DNA from: Crocinitomix sp.
GTDB lineage: Bacteria > Bacteroidota > Bacteroidia > Flavobacteriales_D > Crocinitomicaceae
Assembly: GCA_030836155.1 (NCBI GenBank)
Contig: JAURQI010000053.1
Location: 1-44,123, forward strand
Length of the DNA: 44,123 bases
Reading direction: 5' to 3'
Of this stretch, positions 9,064-17,474 are shown in pieces. Both the position numbers and the translations under genes were made by a program. The notes below the pieces were generated by a model. The model did no database searches, was not told where the DNA came from, and saw nothing but the letters and a program-made list of their open reading frames with translations. Numbering within the stretch: position 1 is the stretch's first letter; each line of letters opens with the position of its first letter.

Positions 9064-10116
9064 TTGAAAAGTCAATCCAGCATACAAAGTTTCTTAAACG
9101 GTAAGCGCGTTTTGCTTGCGATCGTTATATGTCTGCTTATAACTGGATTCATTTATTGGCAAGAATTTGACTCAAGCGAAGGTAGTATACTGGATAAATC
9201 TTGGACTCTCGATACAATTGGTTTATTGTTTTTAGGACTGATGATGATGGGCGTTCGTGACCTCGCTTATATAATTCGTATTCGAATACTAACCGACAAT
9301 AAACTGAGTTGGAAGCAAGCATTTAACACCATCATGTTGTGGGAGTTTGCTTCGGCTTTATCACCGGGTGTTGTCGGTGGTTCTGCAGTTGCTCTATTTA
9401 TTCTGGAACGTGAAAAAATACCCATTGGTCGTTCTACGGCCATCGTAATCATCACGCTTATTTTCGATAATTTATTTTATTTACTGTTCATTCCGCTCAT
9501 CTTATTCAGTATTTCATTTCAATCCCTTTTTCCAACCGATTTAGCGTGGCTTGCCGATGGAGGATTATCTGTATTTTGGATTGCCTACGGTATTATTTTC
9601 TTATTGACGTTAGTGTTTATCCTGAGTGTATTTTATTCCCCACGCCTTATTCAAGCAATCGTCAATCTTTTATATAAGTTGCCTTTTCTGCGTAAAAGAA
9701 AACAGAAAGCGCAGGCTTTTGGTCGAGACATTATCATTGCATCTAAAGAATTTCGGTCCTATTCTTGGACATACTGGCTATCTGTTTTTGGTTCCACCGT
9801 ATTCTCTTGGATCGCTCGTTTTTTAGTCCTCAACTTTGTTCTGTACGCATTCATTTCGCTTGGTTTGATGGACCATTTAATTATTCTTGCCCGTCAATTA
9901 TTGATGTGGTTAGCTATGCTGGTAACACCAACACCTGGAGGCAGTGGAATGGCAGAGTATGTATTCTCCGAATTATTCGTTGACTATACCGCAAAAACAG
10001 TTGTTACTGGAGCAACGCTAGCCATTTTATGGAGGACTCTTTCTTATTACCCTTATTTGCTTATCGGATCGATTCTTTTACCTCGTTGGTTGCGTAATAA
10101 ATCAACTACTAAATAG
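9064..10116 (+). CDS. Lysylphosphatidylglycerol synthase TM-domain / flippase-like membrane protein
   Basis: A 350-residue polytopic membrane protein with about eight hydrophobic helices. The TTG start at 9064 is the only start that keeps the full N-terminus. Family marks: the amphipathic AFNTIMLWEFASALSPGVVGGSAVALFIL segment near residues 93-121, and LVTPTPGGSGMAEYVFSELF near 287-306. These are the paired P-G-G motifs of the LPG_synthase_TM/UPF0104 family. Members without the cytosolic aminoacyltransferase domain, as here, are annotated as flippase-like proteins of unknown substrate. It follows the OmpA-fusion gene by 43 bases and precedes a T9SS cargo gene by 46 bases, all on the same strand. 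Confidence 0.82.
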   Translation: MKSQSSIQSFLNGKRVLLAIVICLLITGFIYWQEFDSSEGSILDKSWTLDTIGLLFLGLMMMGVRDLAYIIRIRILTDNKLSWKQAFNTIMLWEFASALSPGVVGGSAVALFILEREKIPIGRSTAIVIITLIFDNLFYLLFIPLILFSISFQSLFPTDLAWLADGGLSVFWIAYGIIFLLTLVFILSVFYSPRLIQAIVNLLYKLPFLRKRKQKAQAFGRDIIIASKEFRSYSWTYWLSVFGSTVFSWIARFLVLNFVLYAFISLGLMDHLIILARQLLMWLAMLVTPTPGGSGMAEYVFSELFVDYTAKTVVTGATLAILWRTLSYYPYLLIGSILLPRWLRNKSTTK

Positions 10117-10162
10117 TCCTTCTGCTAACAGTTGGTTGTAACGAAAAATTGCACCTGCTGTT

Positions 10163-10936
10163 ATGTTTAAAAAACATCACATCATGGCAAGGTCTATTTT
10201 AACACTCTTGATAATGACCGGATCATTATCAATATTTTCACAAACTACATTATTAGAATGTGGCCAAAATTCGGGTCAAAATTTTGACGGATGGTACGTT
10301 TCCCCGCATACAGCTCTTGACGCTATTGAATTTGACGATCATGGTACTTATTTTTTCTCTGAATTTGGCGGAAACTATGATTTATCGATGACTAAAAAAA
10401 TGGATGATCTCGCTAATGTAGAAACCTTTAGTTTACTCTTCAATTTTGACGTTTTACATCATGCTATCATTGAGCATGTCGTTTATTATACATCCATTGA
10501 CGGCAGCAGATGGACACCTATTCAATCAAGCAAGAATAATACAGTTATTGAAGTAGATAATAGCGGGTTTAATATCAAATATATACGAGCTATTGCAACA
10601 GTATCATTTGAGAATAATGGTAAGGTATCATGCAATTATGCGAAAGTTACTGAACTAGGAGAAGCGCTAAATACAGCGCTTTATCTTGAGGAAGAGCCAT
10701 TGGAAAAGATTCCTGCATTCTACATTTTTAGTCATGCGCATACCTTAAATATTGAAACAACTATTGATGAACCATATGAGGTTTTGATTACCGCTTTATC
10801 CGGCCAGATTGTTTATCGAGAAACATTCGATGGCAGCAATCGTATTGATCTTCCTTTTGATCTAACCGGCGTCTATATTGTAAATATTATTTACCAATCA
10901 GACTTTGCTGCTACTAAAAAAATCGCACTTCAATAA
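10163..10936 (+). CDS. Small secreted protein with T9SS type A sorting domain
   Basis: A 257-residue secreted protein. The signal peptide spans either residues 1-27 (start used here) or starts at Met8 (MARSILTLLIMTGSLSIFSQ). The middle is a beta-rich domain of no recognised family (HVVYYTSIDGSRWTPIQSS). The C-terminal 70 residues (EVLITALSGQIVYRETF ... LPFDLTGVYIVNIIY ... KKIALQ) fit the type A T9SS C-terminal domain. That domain targets the protein across the outer membrane to the surface, with cleavage by PorU. Surface function unknown. It converges on the M48 protease gene with 19 bases between stops. Confidence 0.78.
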   Translation: MFKKHHIMARSILTLLIMTGSLSIFSQTTLLECGQNSGQNFDGWYVSPHTALDAIEFDDHGTYFFSEFGGNYDLSMTKKMDDLANVETFSLLFNFDVLHHAIIEHVVYYTSIDGSRWTPIQSSKNNTVIEVDNSGFNIKYIRAIATVSFENNGKVSCNYAKVTELGEALNTALYLEEEPLEKIPAFYIFSHAHTLNIETTIDEPYEVLITALSGQIVYRETFDGSNRIDLPFDLTGVYIVNIIYQSDFAATKKIALQ

Positions 10937-10955
10937 GAAAAAATAGCGGGTTGAT

Positions 10956-11774
10956 TTAATCAAACAAAGCTTGGAATTCTCTGAAGCTCATTTCGCCATT
11001 ATCATTTCCAGGACAGTTACTTTCCTTGGCCCATTTGTGATAATTTTCAATTCTATTATCTGGACTTGGATGCGTACTCATAAATTCTGGAACACCAGCA
11101 CCACCCTGCGCTTCAATTTTCTCAAAGAAACCGGCACCACCGTCAGCAGGCCAAGTTGTTGCACAAAGATACTCAACAGACATACGATCGGCTTCGGTTT
11201 CATGAGAGCGGCTAAATTTTAAACCAATGAGTCCGGTTGTAATCTGTTTAAGAGCTTCTCGCTCACCTAAAGCTGCAGCTGCTAAGATTTGCACACCGTA
11301 GATTTTTGTCATTTGACGTGTCGAGTGTCTTAAATCAGCATGACCCATTTCGTGGCCCATAACACCTGCAAGTTCCGCTTCGTTCTCTAAATACTTAATA
11401 ATACCTGTATAAAAATAGATATAACCACCTGGTGTACAAAAAGCATTTAGCGTTGTATCATTATCAATGATGCGCACCTGCCATAAAAAATCATCTTTGT
11501 GGGTAACTTTACCTGTTGCTAAAATCTTATCACGAATACCATAGATATACTTGTAGGCAGCGACATTTGATGCTGAGTCTAGTACTGGATACTCAGCCGG
11601 ATTTGCTTCAAGTTCAGCAGCTACTTGTGCACCCAATTCTTTATCTTGCTCAACACTAAAAAGGTTAAAGCCCCCTGAAGGAACATCTTCTGATCCATCT
11701 TTTCCTAATCCACACGCTGCTAAGGTCATTATTAAGCCTGTTGCTATGATCCAATATTTTATATTTTTCATCAT
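10956..11774 (-). CDS. M48 family zinc metalloprotease, lipoprotein
   Basis: A protein of about 272 residues; I place the start at the ATG at 11774. An upstream TTG at 11783 is in frame but less likely. The N-terminus is a lipoprotein signal (ATGLIMTLAAC|G), so it is membrane-anchored by a lipidated Cys and processed by LspA, which is encoded at 34133-34915. The zinc site HEMGH lies in AGVMGHEMGHADLRHS (about residues 141-145), with the third ligand Glu in RSHETEADRMS (about 194). Homologues such as BepA act in outer-membrane protein quality control; that role is inferred, not shown. A good promoter match lies 28 bases upstream. Confidence 0.9.
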   Translation of the reverse strand: MMKNIKYWIIATGLIMTLAACGLGKDGSEDVPSGGFNLFSVEQDKELGAQVAAELEANPAEYPVLDSASNVAAYKYIYGIRDKILATGKVTHKDDFLWQVRIIDNDTTLNAFCTPGGYIYFYTGIIKYLENEAELAGVMGHEMGHADLRHSTRQMTKIYGVQILAAAALGEREALKQITTGLIGLKFSRSHETEADRMSVEYLCATTWPADGGAGFFEKIEAQGGAGVPEFMSTHPSPDNRIENYHKWAKESNCPGNDNGEMSFREFQALFD

Positions 11775-11801
11775 TGTACTCAACTAATTGTTTAACGACG
11801 T

Positions 11802-11831
11802 CAAATTTAATAGGTTTGATTGATTGCAAAA
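11802..11831 (-). promoter_or_regulatory. Promoter of the M48 protease gene
   Basis: On the minus strand, TAAATTTG (11809-11802) is an exact match to the Bacteroidota -7 element TAnnTTTG. TTTTG (11831-11827) lies 17 bases upstream as the -33 element. The expected transcript start is near 11797, leaving a leader of about 20-25 bases to the ATG at 11774. Confidence 0.65.
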
Positions 11832-11854
11832 GTTCTCTTGACAAAAATTATTCA

Positions 11855-12535
11855 CTAAATAAACAAACCGTATTTAACAGTTGCATACATAATGCCAAAA
11901 CCAAAAGCAGCGCCCCAAATAACTTCAGATAATTTATGAACTTTTAAATAGAGCCTACCGCTGCTCACCAAGCCAGCAACCAATAGTAGGTAAAGTATAA
12001 AATAGATATTCGTAGGATGCTCTACACCGAAAGGAGGTAATTGCGTTTGACTGTAGGCCAACAAAGAGCCTGACAACCCGAAAATACCTGCAGCGTGCAG
12101 ACTGATTTTCGTATAAAAATTCATAATAAAACAAGCCAAAAACAAGACTAGGATTCCAAACGAAAACCCTACCAAAGCGGGGTGACTTAATTCTTCAGGA
12201 ATTTGAACACGCAAGTAATAATAGGAAAGGAAATAATAAAAAGATACTAGTATAAAAGGATATACACGTTCTTCTTTATTACCCAAATGCATCGAAGTAA
12301 TAATCTTATTATAATACATAATAAACAAGCTCAATAAAGGCGCCAAAATGGTTAAAATACCGATGATCAAATAAATATACGTTTTAGCCTGATCAGGAAA
12401 ATAAAACAGCGCATCCGTGCGATTATACGAAACGGGTAAGGTCTCTAAATTAAACAGCAAGTATAATCCCAAAAAGGGCATGAGTACCGGATGAAAAATA
12501 TAAGAAAGAGAAATAAAGAATTGCCTTGCGATCAT
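11855..12535 (-). CDS. PAP2-like (phosphatidic acid phosphatase-related) membrane protein
   Basis: A 226-residue integral membrane protein with six or so helices. It keeps a diverged PAP2 pattern: NKEERVYPF near residues 86-94 (motif 1), KISLHAAG with His147 (motif 2) and SSGRLYLKVHKLSEVIWG with Arg194 and His200 (motif 3). PAP2 enzymes remove phosphate from lipid phosphates such as undecaprenyl pyrophosphate on the outer face of the inner membrane. Motif 1 lacks the usual Lys-x6-Arg-Pro, so activity is uncertain. Its start overlaps the rpoN stop by 4 bases, which implies translational coupling with the sigma-54 gene. Confidence 0.68.
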   Translation of the reverse strand: MIARQFFISLSYIFHPVLMPFLGLYLLFNLETLPVSYNRTDALFYFPDQAKTYIYLIIGILTILAPLLSLFIMYYNKIITSMHLGNKEERVYPFILVSFYYFLSYYYLRVQIPEELSHPALVGFSFGILVLFLACFIMNFYTKISLHAAGIFGLSGSLLAYSQTQLPPFGVEHPTNIYFILYLLLVAGLVSSGRLYLKVHKLSEVIWGAAFGFGIMYATVKYGLFI

Positions 12536-13980
12536 AATTCTTTTCTTAGCCTAGCCACAGGAATATCTAATTGCTCACGATACTTTGCAACCGTTCGTCT
12601 TGCAATTTTATACCCCTTTTCTTTCAGCAAGTCAGTCAACTTTTGATCGGTTAAAGGTTTCTTTTTGTTTTCAGCGTCAACTGCATCCTGCAAAATCTTT
12701 TTAACTTCTCGCGTAGAGACCTCCTCTCCAGAATCCGTAGATAAAGACTCTGAAAAAAAATACTTTAATGACATGATACCATAAGGCGTCTGCACATACT
12801 TTGAATTGGCAACCCTTGAAATAGTTGAAATATCCATTTCTACAACATCTGCAATATCTTTTAGAATCATTGGTCTAAGATCCGTGTCATCACCAGATAG
12901 GAAATATTCATGCTGATAATCAACTATTGCTCTCATCGTATACAAAAGTGTATGTTGACGTTGTTGAATTGCATCAATAAACCATTTAGCAGCATCCAGT
13001 TTTTGTTTGACAAACTGCACCGCTTCTTTATCTGATTTTGTACGTTTTGCCCCTTCAGAATAACCACGCAACATATTTTCGTATGTCTTGCTCACTTTCA
13101 ATTGCGGCGCATTACGTGAATTTAAAGAAAGACTTAGTTCCCCATCTTCTTCCGTTAAGATAAAATCAGGGATAATTTGTTGAATATTTTTAGAGTTCGT
13201 TGATTCTTTCAACGAGTTTCCGGGCTTTGGATTTAGGTTTACAATTTCATCAATTGCTTCTTTTAAATCCTCATCATTGATTTCGAATTTCGCCTTTATT
13301 TTTTGGTAATGCTTTTTGGTAAATTCATCAAAGCTTTTCTCCAATATTTTCTTAGCTGTATAGGTTGCTATATTGCCGTGATGCTTTCTTTCCAATTGCA
13401 GTAAGAGACACTCTCTTAGATCTCTAGCACCAACACCTGCTGGTTCAAAATCCTGAATAATAAACAAGACATCTTCAACTTCTTCTTCTGTTGTCATGAC
13501 ATTTTGAGAAAAAGCTAAATCATCTACAATCGCTTCAATTTCTCTTCTCAGATATCCATCATCATCAATATTTCCAATGATATTATCGGCAATTACCTTT
13601 TCCTTTTCCGTTAATTTACGGAGCATTAACTGACTTGCTAGAATTTCGTGAAAAGAAGTTCCTCCAGAAATAGGCACGGCTTTTTCATCCTGATCTTTTC
13701 CAGCATTAGAAACCGAAGTTTTATATTGGGGAAGGTCTTCGTCTAGATAATCATTAATGTCAAAATCTTGCTGATCGTCATAATCATCCGAATCATGATC
13801 ATCTTCATAATTATCCGCATCAGACTCTTCACGCCCTTCCTCTAGTGCCGGATTTTCCTCAATCTCCTCTTTTATTCTTTGCTCCAGCTCCATAGTAGGA
13901 ACTTGCAGCAATTTCATCAATTGAATCTGCTGGGGAGATAACTTTTGAAGAAGTTTTTGACTTAACGTTTGTTTTAACAT
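12532..13980 (-). CDS. rpoN: RNA polymerase sigma-54 factor
   Basis: A 482-residue sigma-54. Region I is the Gln/Leu-rich N-terminus (LSQKLLQKLSPQQIQLMKLL) that binds activator ATPases. Region II is a strongly acidic linker at about 53-85. The core-binding domain follows at about 120-320. The C-terminal DNA-binding part contains DISTISRVANSKYVQTPYG and the RpoN box ARRTVAKYRE at about 460-469, which reads the -24 promoter element. Length is typical. It is the first gene of a two-gene unit with the PAP2-like gene. No sigma-54 activator is encoded in the window. Confidence 0.96.
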   Translation of the reverse strand: MLKQTLSQKLLQKLSPQQIQLMKLLQVPTMELEQRIKEEIEENPALEEGREESDADNYEDDHDSDDYDDQQDFDINDYLDEDLPQYKTSVSNAGKDQDEKAVPISGGTSFHEILASQLMLRKLTEKEKVIADNIIGNIDDDGYLRREIEAIVDDLAFSQNVMTTEEEVEDVLFIIQDFEPAGVGARDLRECLLLQLERKHHGNIATYTAKKILEKSFDEFTKKHYQKIKAKFEINDEDLKEAIDEIVNLNPKPGNSLKESTNSKNIQQIIPDFILTEEDGELSLSLNSRNAPQLKVSKTYENMLRGYSEGAKRTKSDKEAVQFVKQKLDAAKWFIDAIQQRQHTLLYTMRAIVDYQHEYFLSGDDTDLRPMILKDIADVVEMDISTISRVANSKYVQTPYGIMSLKYFFSESLSTDSGEEVSTREVKKILQDAVDAENKKKPLTDQKLTDLLKEKGYKIARRTVAKYREQLDIPVARLRKEL

Positions 13981-14038
13981 GCTCTCGTTTACTTGTTGCT
14001 AGTTCCACCTAGCATTTGCGATTGTTTTCGACCGCATT

Positions 14039-14046
14039 CAAATGTA
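14039..14046 (-). promoter_or_regulatory. -7 element of the rpoN promoter
   Basis: TACATTTG on the minus strand is an exact TAnnTTTG. No convincing TTTG sits 17-20 bases upstream, only a T-rich run. The predicted start near 14033 gives a leader of about 50 bases before the rpoN ATG. Confidence 0.5.
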
Positions 14047-14192
14047 CGAAAATAAACCAAAAAAATCATGCCAAAATCGCGCATTCACCCAAAACAGTGC
14101 ATTTGAAAAAAACAGACAACCATTTTAAATCGGAGTGTTAAAGTTGAATTTATTGCAAAAAAGGTAAAAGCTGATAATTAATAATTCGTCTT

Positions 14193-14222
14193 TTTGTTGA
14201 TCAGAAATTAATCATATATTTG
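14193..14222 (+). promoter_or_regulatory. Promoter of dprA, placed almost on the start codon
   Basis: TTTG at 14193-14196, an 18-base spacer and TATATTTG at 14215-14222 make a full match to the Bacteroidota promoter consensus. The GTG start codon of dprA begins at 14227. The transcript should start at about the start codon, so the mRNA would be leaderless or nearly so. Confidence 0.7.
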
Positions 14223-14226
14223 GTGT

Positions 14227-15327
14227 GTGGATGAAAAAGTATATGAAATAGCCCTGGCCCACTTTAATAAATTAAGCATTACACGTATCAAGGAAATACT
14301 TGCTCGTGTTGGAGGCCCGCGCCCATTTTTCGAAAAATCAATTCGAGAATTGGCAGAAATTTTATGTGTATCAGAGAAAAAAATAAGTCATTATAATAGA
14401 GAAGCTGCGATTGATCGTGCGGTAATTGAAATCGATTTTATGGAAAAAAATGATATTCAATATCATTATTATAAATCGGACAATTATCCAGCAGCGTTGA
14501 AGTTTTGTGAAGATTCTCCTCTGATATTATTCTCCAAAGGAGATATTGATTTTAACCTTCGAAATTTAGCCATTGTTGGTACCCGAAAAGCAACTGCGTA
14601 TGGACGTCGTTTTACTTCAAAATTTGTTCAGGACATCAATACCCAACCATTACAAATCATAAGCGGATTAGCCCATGGAATTGACCGTATTGCTCACGAA
14701 TCAGCAATTAAAGAAGGATTACCAACAATGGCAGTATTGGGTCATGGTCTAGATTTTATTTATCCAGCTGCTCATCGTGGACTTGCTAAAGAAATGCTAA
14801 AAAATGGTGGATTAATAACTGAATTTATGAGTCAAACGCCTGGCGAGCCCTCCAACTTTCCTCGACGTAATCGAATTGTTGCCGGCATGAGTGAAGCAAC
14901 CATTGTTGTAGAAAGTGGCATCAAAGGCGGATCGTTCATCACAGCAAATATGGCTAACTCTTATAACCGCGAAGTTTTTGCTGTCCCCGGAAGCGTTTAT
15001 GATGCCTATTCAAGTGGATGTAATCAACTTATTCGTCAAAACAAAGCGCATCTATTGCAAGGTGTTGAAGATTTTTTGGAAGTCATGGATTGGAAAGCTG
15101 ACTCCAAGGAAGAACAAATCGCACAGACGAATATCTTCGACGCTTTAACCCAAGACGAGGAAAAGCTTTATCGCCTCCTTCGATCAAACAACGAACCTCT
15201 TCATATTGATCGATTAGGTCATGATAGTGGTTTGGCACCTCGAGATGTTGCACTTACTATTTTTAATTTGGAAATGCGTGGGTCAGTGCAGGCACTGCCT
15301 GGTAAGTATTATTGCATAATCAATTGA
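14227..15327 (+). CDS. dprA: DNA-processing protein DprA
   Basis: A 366-residue protein with a GTG start. The N-terminal helical part (YEIALAHFNKLSITRIKEIL) aligns with family N-termini, so the start is unlikely to be further downstream. The central Rossmann-like domain shows AIVGTRKATAYGRRF, IISGLAHGIDRIAHESAI, AVLGHGLDFIYPA and EFMSQTPGEPSNFPRRNRI (about residues 110-225). A small C-terminal winged-helix domain follows (LHIDRLGHDSGLAPRDVALTI). DprA binds incoming single-stranded DNA and loads RecA during natural transformation, in the cytoplasm. It is divergent from rpoN and ends in a terminator shared with the convergent gene. Confidence 0.95.
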   Translation: MDEKVYEIALAHFNKLSITRIKEILARVGGPRPFFEKSIRELAEILCVSEKKISHYNREAAIDRAVIEIDFMEKNDIQYHYYKSDNYPAALKFCEDSPLILFSKGDIDFNLRNLAIVGTRKATAYGRRFTSKFVQDINTQPLQIISGLAHGIDRIAHESAIKEGLPTMAVLGHGLDFIYPAAHRGLAKEMLKNGGLITEFMSQTPGEPSNFPRRNRIVAGMSEATIVVESGIKGGSFITANMANSYNREVFAVPGSVYDAYSSGCNQLIRQNKAHLLQGVEDFLEVMDWKADSKEEQIAQTNIFDALTQDEEKLYRLLRSNNEPLHIDRLGHDSGLAPRDVALTIFNLEMRGSVQALPGKYYCIIN

Positions 15328-15332
15328 CAAAA

Positions 15333-15367
15333 AAAAGACCAGCGTCCAAATAAGGAGCCGGTCTTTT
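15333..15367. terminator. Bidirectional terminator between dprA and the Pmp3-tail lipoprotein gene
   Basis: Arms AAAAGACC (15333-15340) and GGTCTTTT (15360-15367) pair perfectly, with partial GC pairing inside. A-rich sequence flanks the left side and T-rich sequence the right, so it can serve both convergent genes. Confidence 0.7.
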
Positions 15368-15387
15368 GTGTATACTTTCAATTTAAG

Positions 15388-16041
15388 TTAGACGACATCA
15401 AAAATAACTAACAAGGCATAGATTAAACCTGGTAGATAAAATAAGATAGTCAATAAAAGTGCGATCAGTGTTTTTGTTAGATCCCAATCCGTATATAAAC
15501 CCACGGCTAAGAATGGAATTAGAAATGCTAAAATAATGAGCAGTACAAGTGGTACATCTGACCCTTGATTTGAGCTCGAAGAAGCAGGTCTTTTCGATTT
15601 GATTTGATGCAATTCCTTTACGGGTGCTTTCAAGCCACCTGCGCCTTCGCGCTGTAAACCATTAACCTCTTTAGCATCTGAATCACTCAATATTTCATTA
15701 TCCAAAGCCATCGATTTTTCGAAACTTGACGCTACTTTCTCGACATTTTGAACTGGAATAATTGCTTCTTCCTTTACTTCAGTACTTGCAGTTTCAGCTA
15801 GCGTTGAAGCCTCTACTTCATTCTGAACTTTCTTTTGCGCATCTTCATTATTATCAAGAGCAATGGCGTCAATTTCTTGACCACTTTTTCCCCATTTTTT
15901 GTCAAAATCAAAAAAGAATCCTTTGTTGTATTTTCTTTTTTGAATTCTACGGTCACTTACAACATCATTAGTTGAAGCACAAGACGCCATAATGATTGCC
16001 ACAATCATAAAGCTCAATAACTGGTATACTCTTCTTTGCAT
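15388..16041 (-). CDS. Lipoprotein with C-terminal Pmp3/YqaE membrane domain
   Basis: About 217 residues from the ATG at 16041. A longer frame begins at 16071, but Met at 16041 gives a clean lipoprotein signal, MQRRVYQLLSFMIVAIIMAS followed by Cys. Then come RRIQKRKYNKGFFFD, a motif I recall from Bacteroidota lipoproteins, and a charged, low-complexity Glu/Ala/Lys region. The last 55 residues (VPLVLLIILAFLIPFLAVGL, then ALLLTILFYLPGLIYALLV) form the two-helix Pmp3/YqaE fold, which elsewhere exists as a stand-alone proteolipid of about 50 residues linked to membrane potential and stress. The two-part build implies an inner-membrane protein with a lipidated periplasmic N-terminus. Function unknown. 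Confidence 0.78.
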   Translation of the reverse strand: MQRRVYQLLSFMIVAIIMASCASTNDVVSDRRIQKRKYNKGFFFDFDKKWGKSGQEIDAIALDNNEDAQKKVQNEVEASTLAETASTEVKEEAIIPVQNVEKVASSFEKSMALDNEILSDSDAKEVNGLQREGAGGLKAPVKELHQIKSKRPASSSSNQGSDVPLVLLIILAFLIPFLAVGLYTDWDLTKTLIALLLTILFYLPGLIYALLVIFDVV

Positions 16042-16121
16042 ATTTAAATAATTAAGTAATATAAACAGCATTGATGATGATGCTCACCGAAGATAAAAAT
16101 TCCGTTGATAAATGCATAAAA

Positions 16122-16152
16122 AAACGTCCTCAATTTTACACTGAGGACGTTT
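16122..16152 (-). terminator. Terminator of the sucA-sucB operon
   Basis: Arms AAACGTCCTCA (16122-16132) and TGAGGACGTTT (16142-16152) form a perfect 11-base-pair stem with a 9-base loop. Read on the minus strand, it is followed by a T run, as expected 26 bases after the sucB stop. Confidence 0.85.
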
Positions 16153-16177
16153 AATTTATTTCTTAATATTACGTTTT

Positions 16178-17452
16178 TTATAACCCAAGTAATACTTCTA
16201 TTGGGTCTTTTCCACCGAAAATCATTTTTTCAGGGTTTTCTAACATTTCTTTTACTTTCACTAAGAAGCTTACGGATTCTTTTCCATCAATGATTCTGTG
16301 GTCATAAGATAATGCCAGATACATAATTGGTCTTACCACTATTTCTCCGTCAACTACAACCGGACGCTCAACAATATTGTGCATTCCTAGGATAGCTGAT
16401 TGCGGAGGATTAATAATCGGTGTAGATAACATTGATCCAAAAACACCTCCATTGGTTATGGTGAAGGTTCCACCTGTCATCTCATCAGGAGAGATCTTTC
16501 CATCTCTAGCCTTAATTGCCAAACGTTTAATTTCGCGCTCAATTTCAGCTAAGGACATCTGTTCTGCATTACGCACTACAGGTACCATTAATCCTTTCGG
16601 TGAAGAAACTGCAATACCTATATCAGCATAATTATGCATGATCATTTCTTTGCCTTCCACCTGCGCATTTACTGCTGGGAAATGATTCAATGCTTCAGTC
16701 ACTGCTTTAGTGAAGAAAGACATAAAACCAAGGTTCACCTCATGATACTCTTTAAAGAACTGCTTATACTTTGCACGTACGTCCATGATTGGTTTCATGT
16801 CAACTTCATTAAAGGTTGTTAACATCGCTGTTTCATTCTTCACAGCTACCAATCGCTCAGCCACTTTACGGCGCAGCATTGACATTTTCTTCGGTTCCTT
16901 ATCTCTTGTTCCGCCCCAACCTGAAGCAGCTTCAGGAGAGAATCCAGCAGCCATTGCACTTAAAACATCTTGTTTCGTTATGCGACCATCTTTGCCTGTA
17001 CCACTTACTTGATTGGCCGAAACACCATTTTCTGCCATTACCTTCTTAGCCGCAGGAGAAGCGTGACCTGTGGCATACGTTTCTTTACTTGCATTAGTCG
17101 CAGCAGGAGCCGGATTTGGCTTTGGTTGTTCTGCTGGAACAGCTTTTTCCGCTACTTTTTCTTCCGCTTGTGATTCTGCTGCAACAGCCGAACTAAAACC
17201 TTCTGGTTTCTCAGCAGCCGTATCAATATGACATACAACAGCACCTACGGCAACAGCATCCCCTTCTTCCGCTTTTAAAGTTATTATTCCCGACTCTTCA
17301 GCAGGCAATTCTAGCGTTGCTTTATCAGAGTCAACCTCAGCGATTGCTTGATCTTTTTCAACATAATCGCCATCCTCAACTAACCAAGTTGCGATTTCTA
17401 CTTCCGAGATAGATTCACCCGGAGAGGGCACTTTCATTTCTAATACAGACAT
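16178..17452 (-). CDS. sucB: 2-oxoglutarate dehydrogenase E2, dihydrolipoyllysine succinyltransferase
   Basis: A 424-residue E2 subunit that transfers the succinyl group from E1 to CoA. Domains in order: one lipoyl domain at 1-78 with the lipoylated Lys44 in [12 protein letters not shown]; an Ala/Pro/Lys-rich linker at about 80-125; the E3-binding domain at about 128-168 ([21 protein letters not shown]); and the catalytic domain at about 190-424. The active-site motif is [11 protein letters not shown], with His385 and Asp389. It lies 22 bases downstream of sucA in the same operon. The E3 subunit (lpd) is not in the window. Confidence 0.96.
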   Translation of the reverse strand: MSVLEMKVPSPGESISEVEIATWLVEDGDYVEKDQAIAEVDSDKATLELPAEESGIITLKAEEGDAVAVGAVVCHIDTAAEKPEGFSSAVAAESQAEEKVAEKAVPAEQPKPNPAPAATNASKETYATGHASPAAKKVMAENGVSANQVSGTGKDGRITKQDVLSAMAAGFSPEAASGWGGTRDKEPKKMSMLRRKVAERLVAVKNETAMLTTFNEVDMKPIMDVRAKYKQFFKEYHEVNLGFMSFFTKAVTEALNHFPAVNAQVEGKEMIMHNYADIGIAVSSPKGLMVPVVRNAEQMSLAEIEREIKRLAIKARDGKISPDEMTGGTFTITNGGVFGSMLSTPIINPPQSAILGMHNIVERPVVVDGEIVVRPIMYLALSYDHRIIDGKESVSFLVKVKEMLENPEKMIFGGKDPIEVLLGL

Positions 17453-17474
17453 GTTCTGTTTGTTTTATCAGTTT

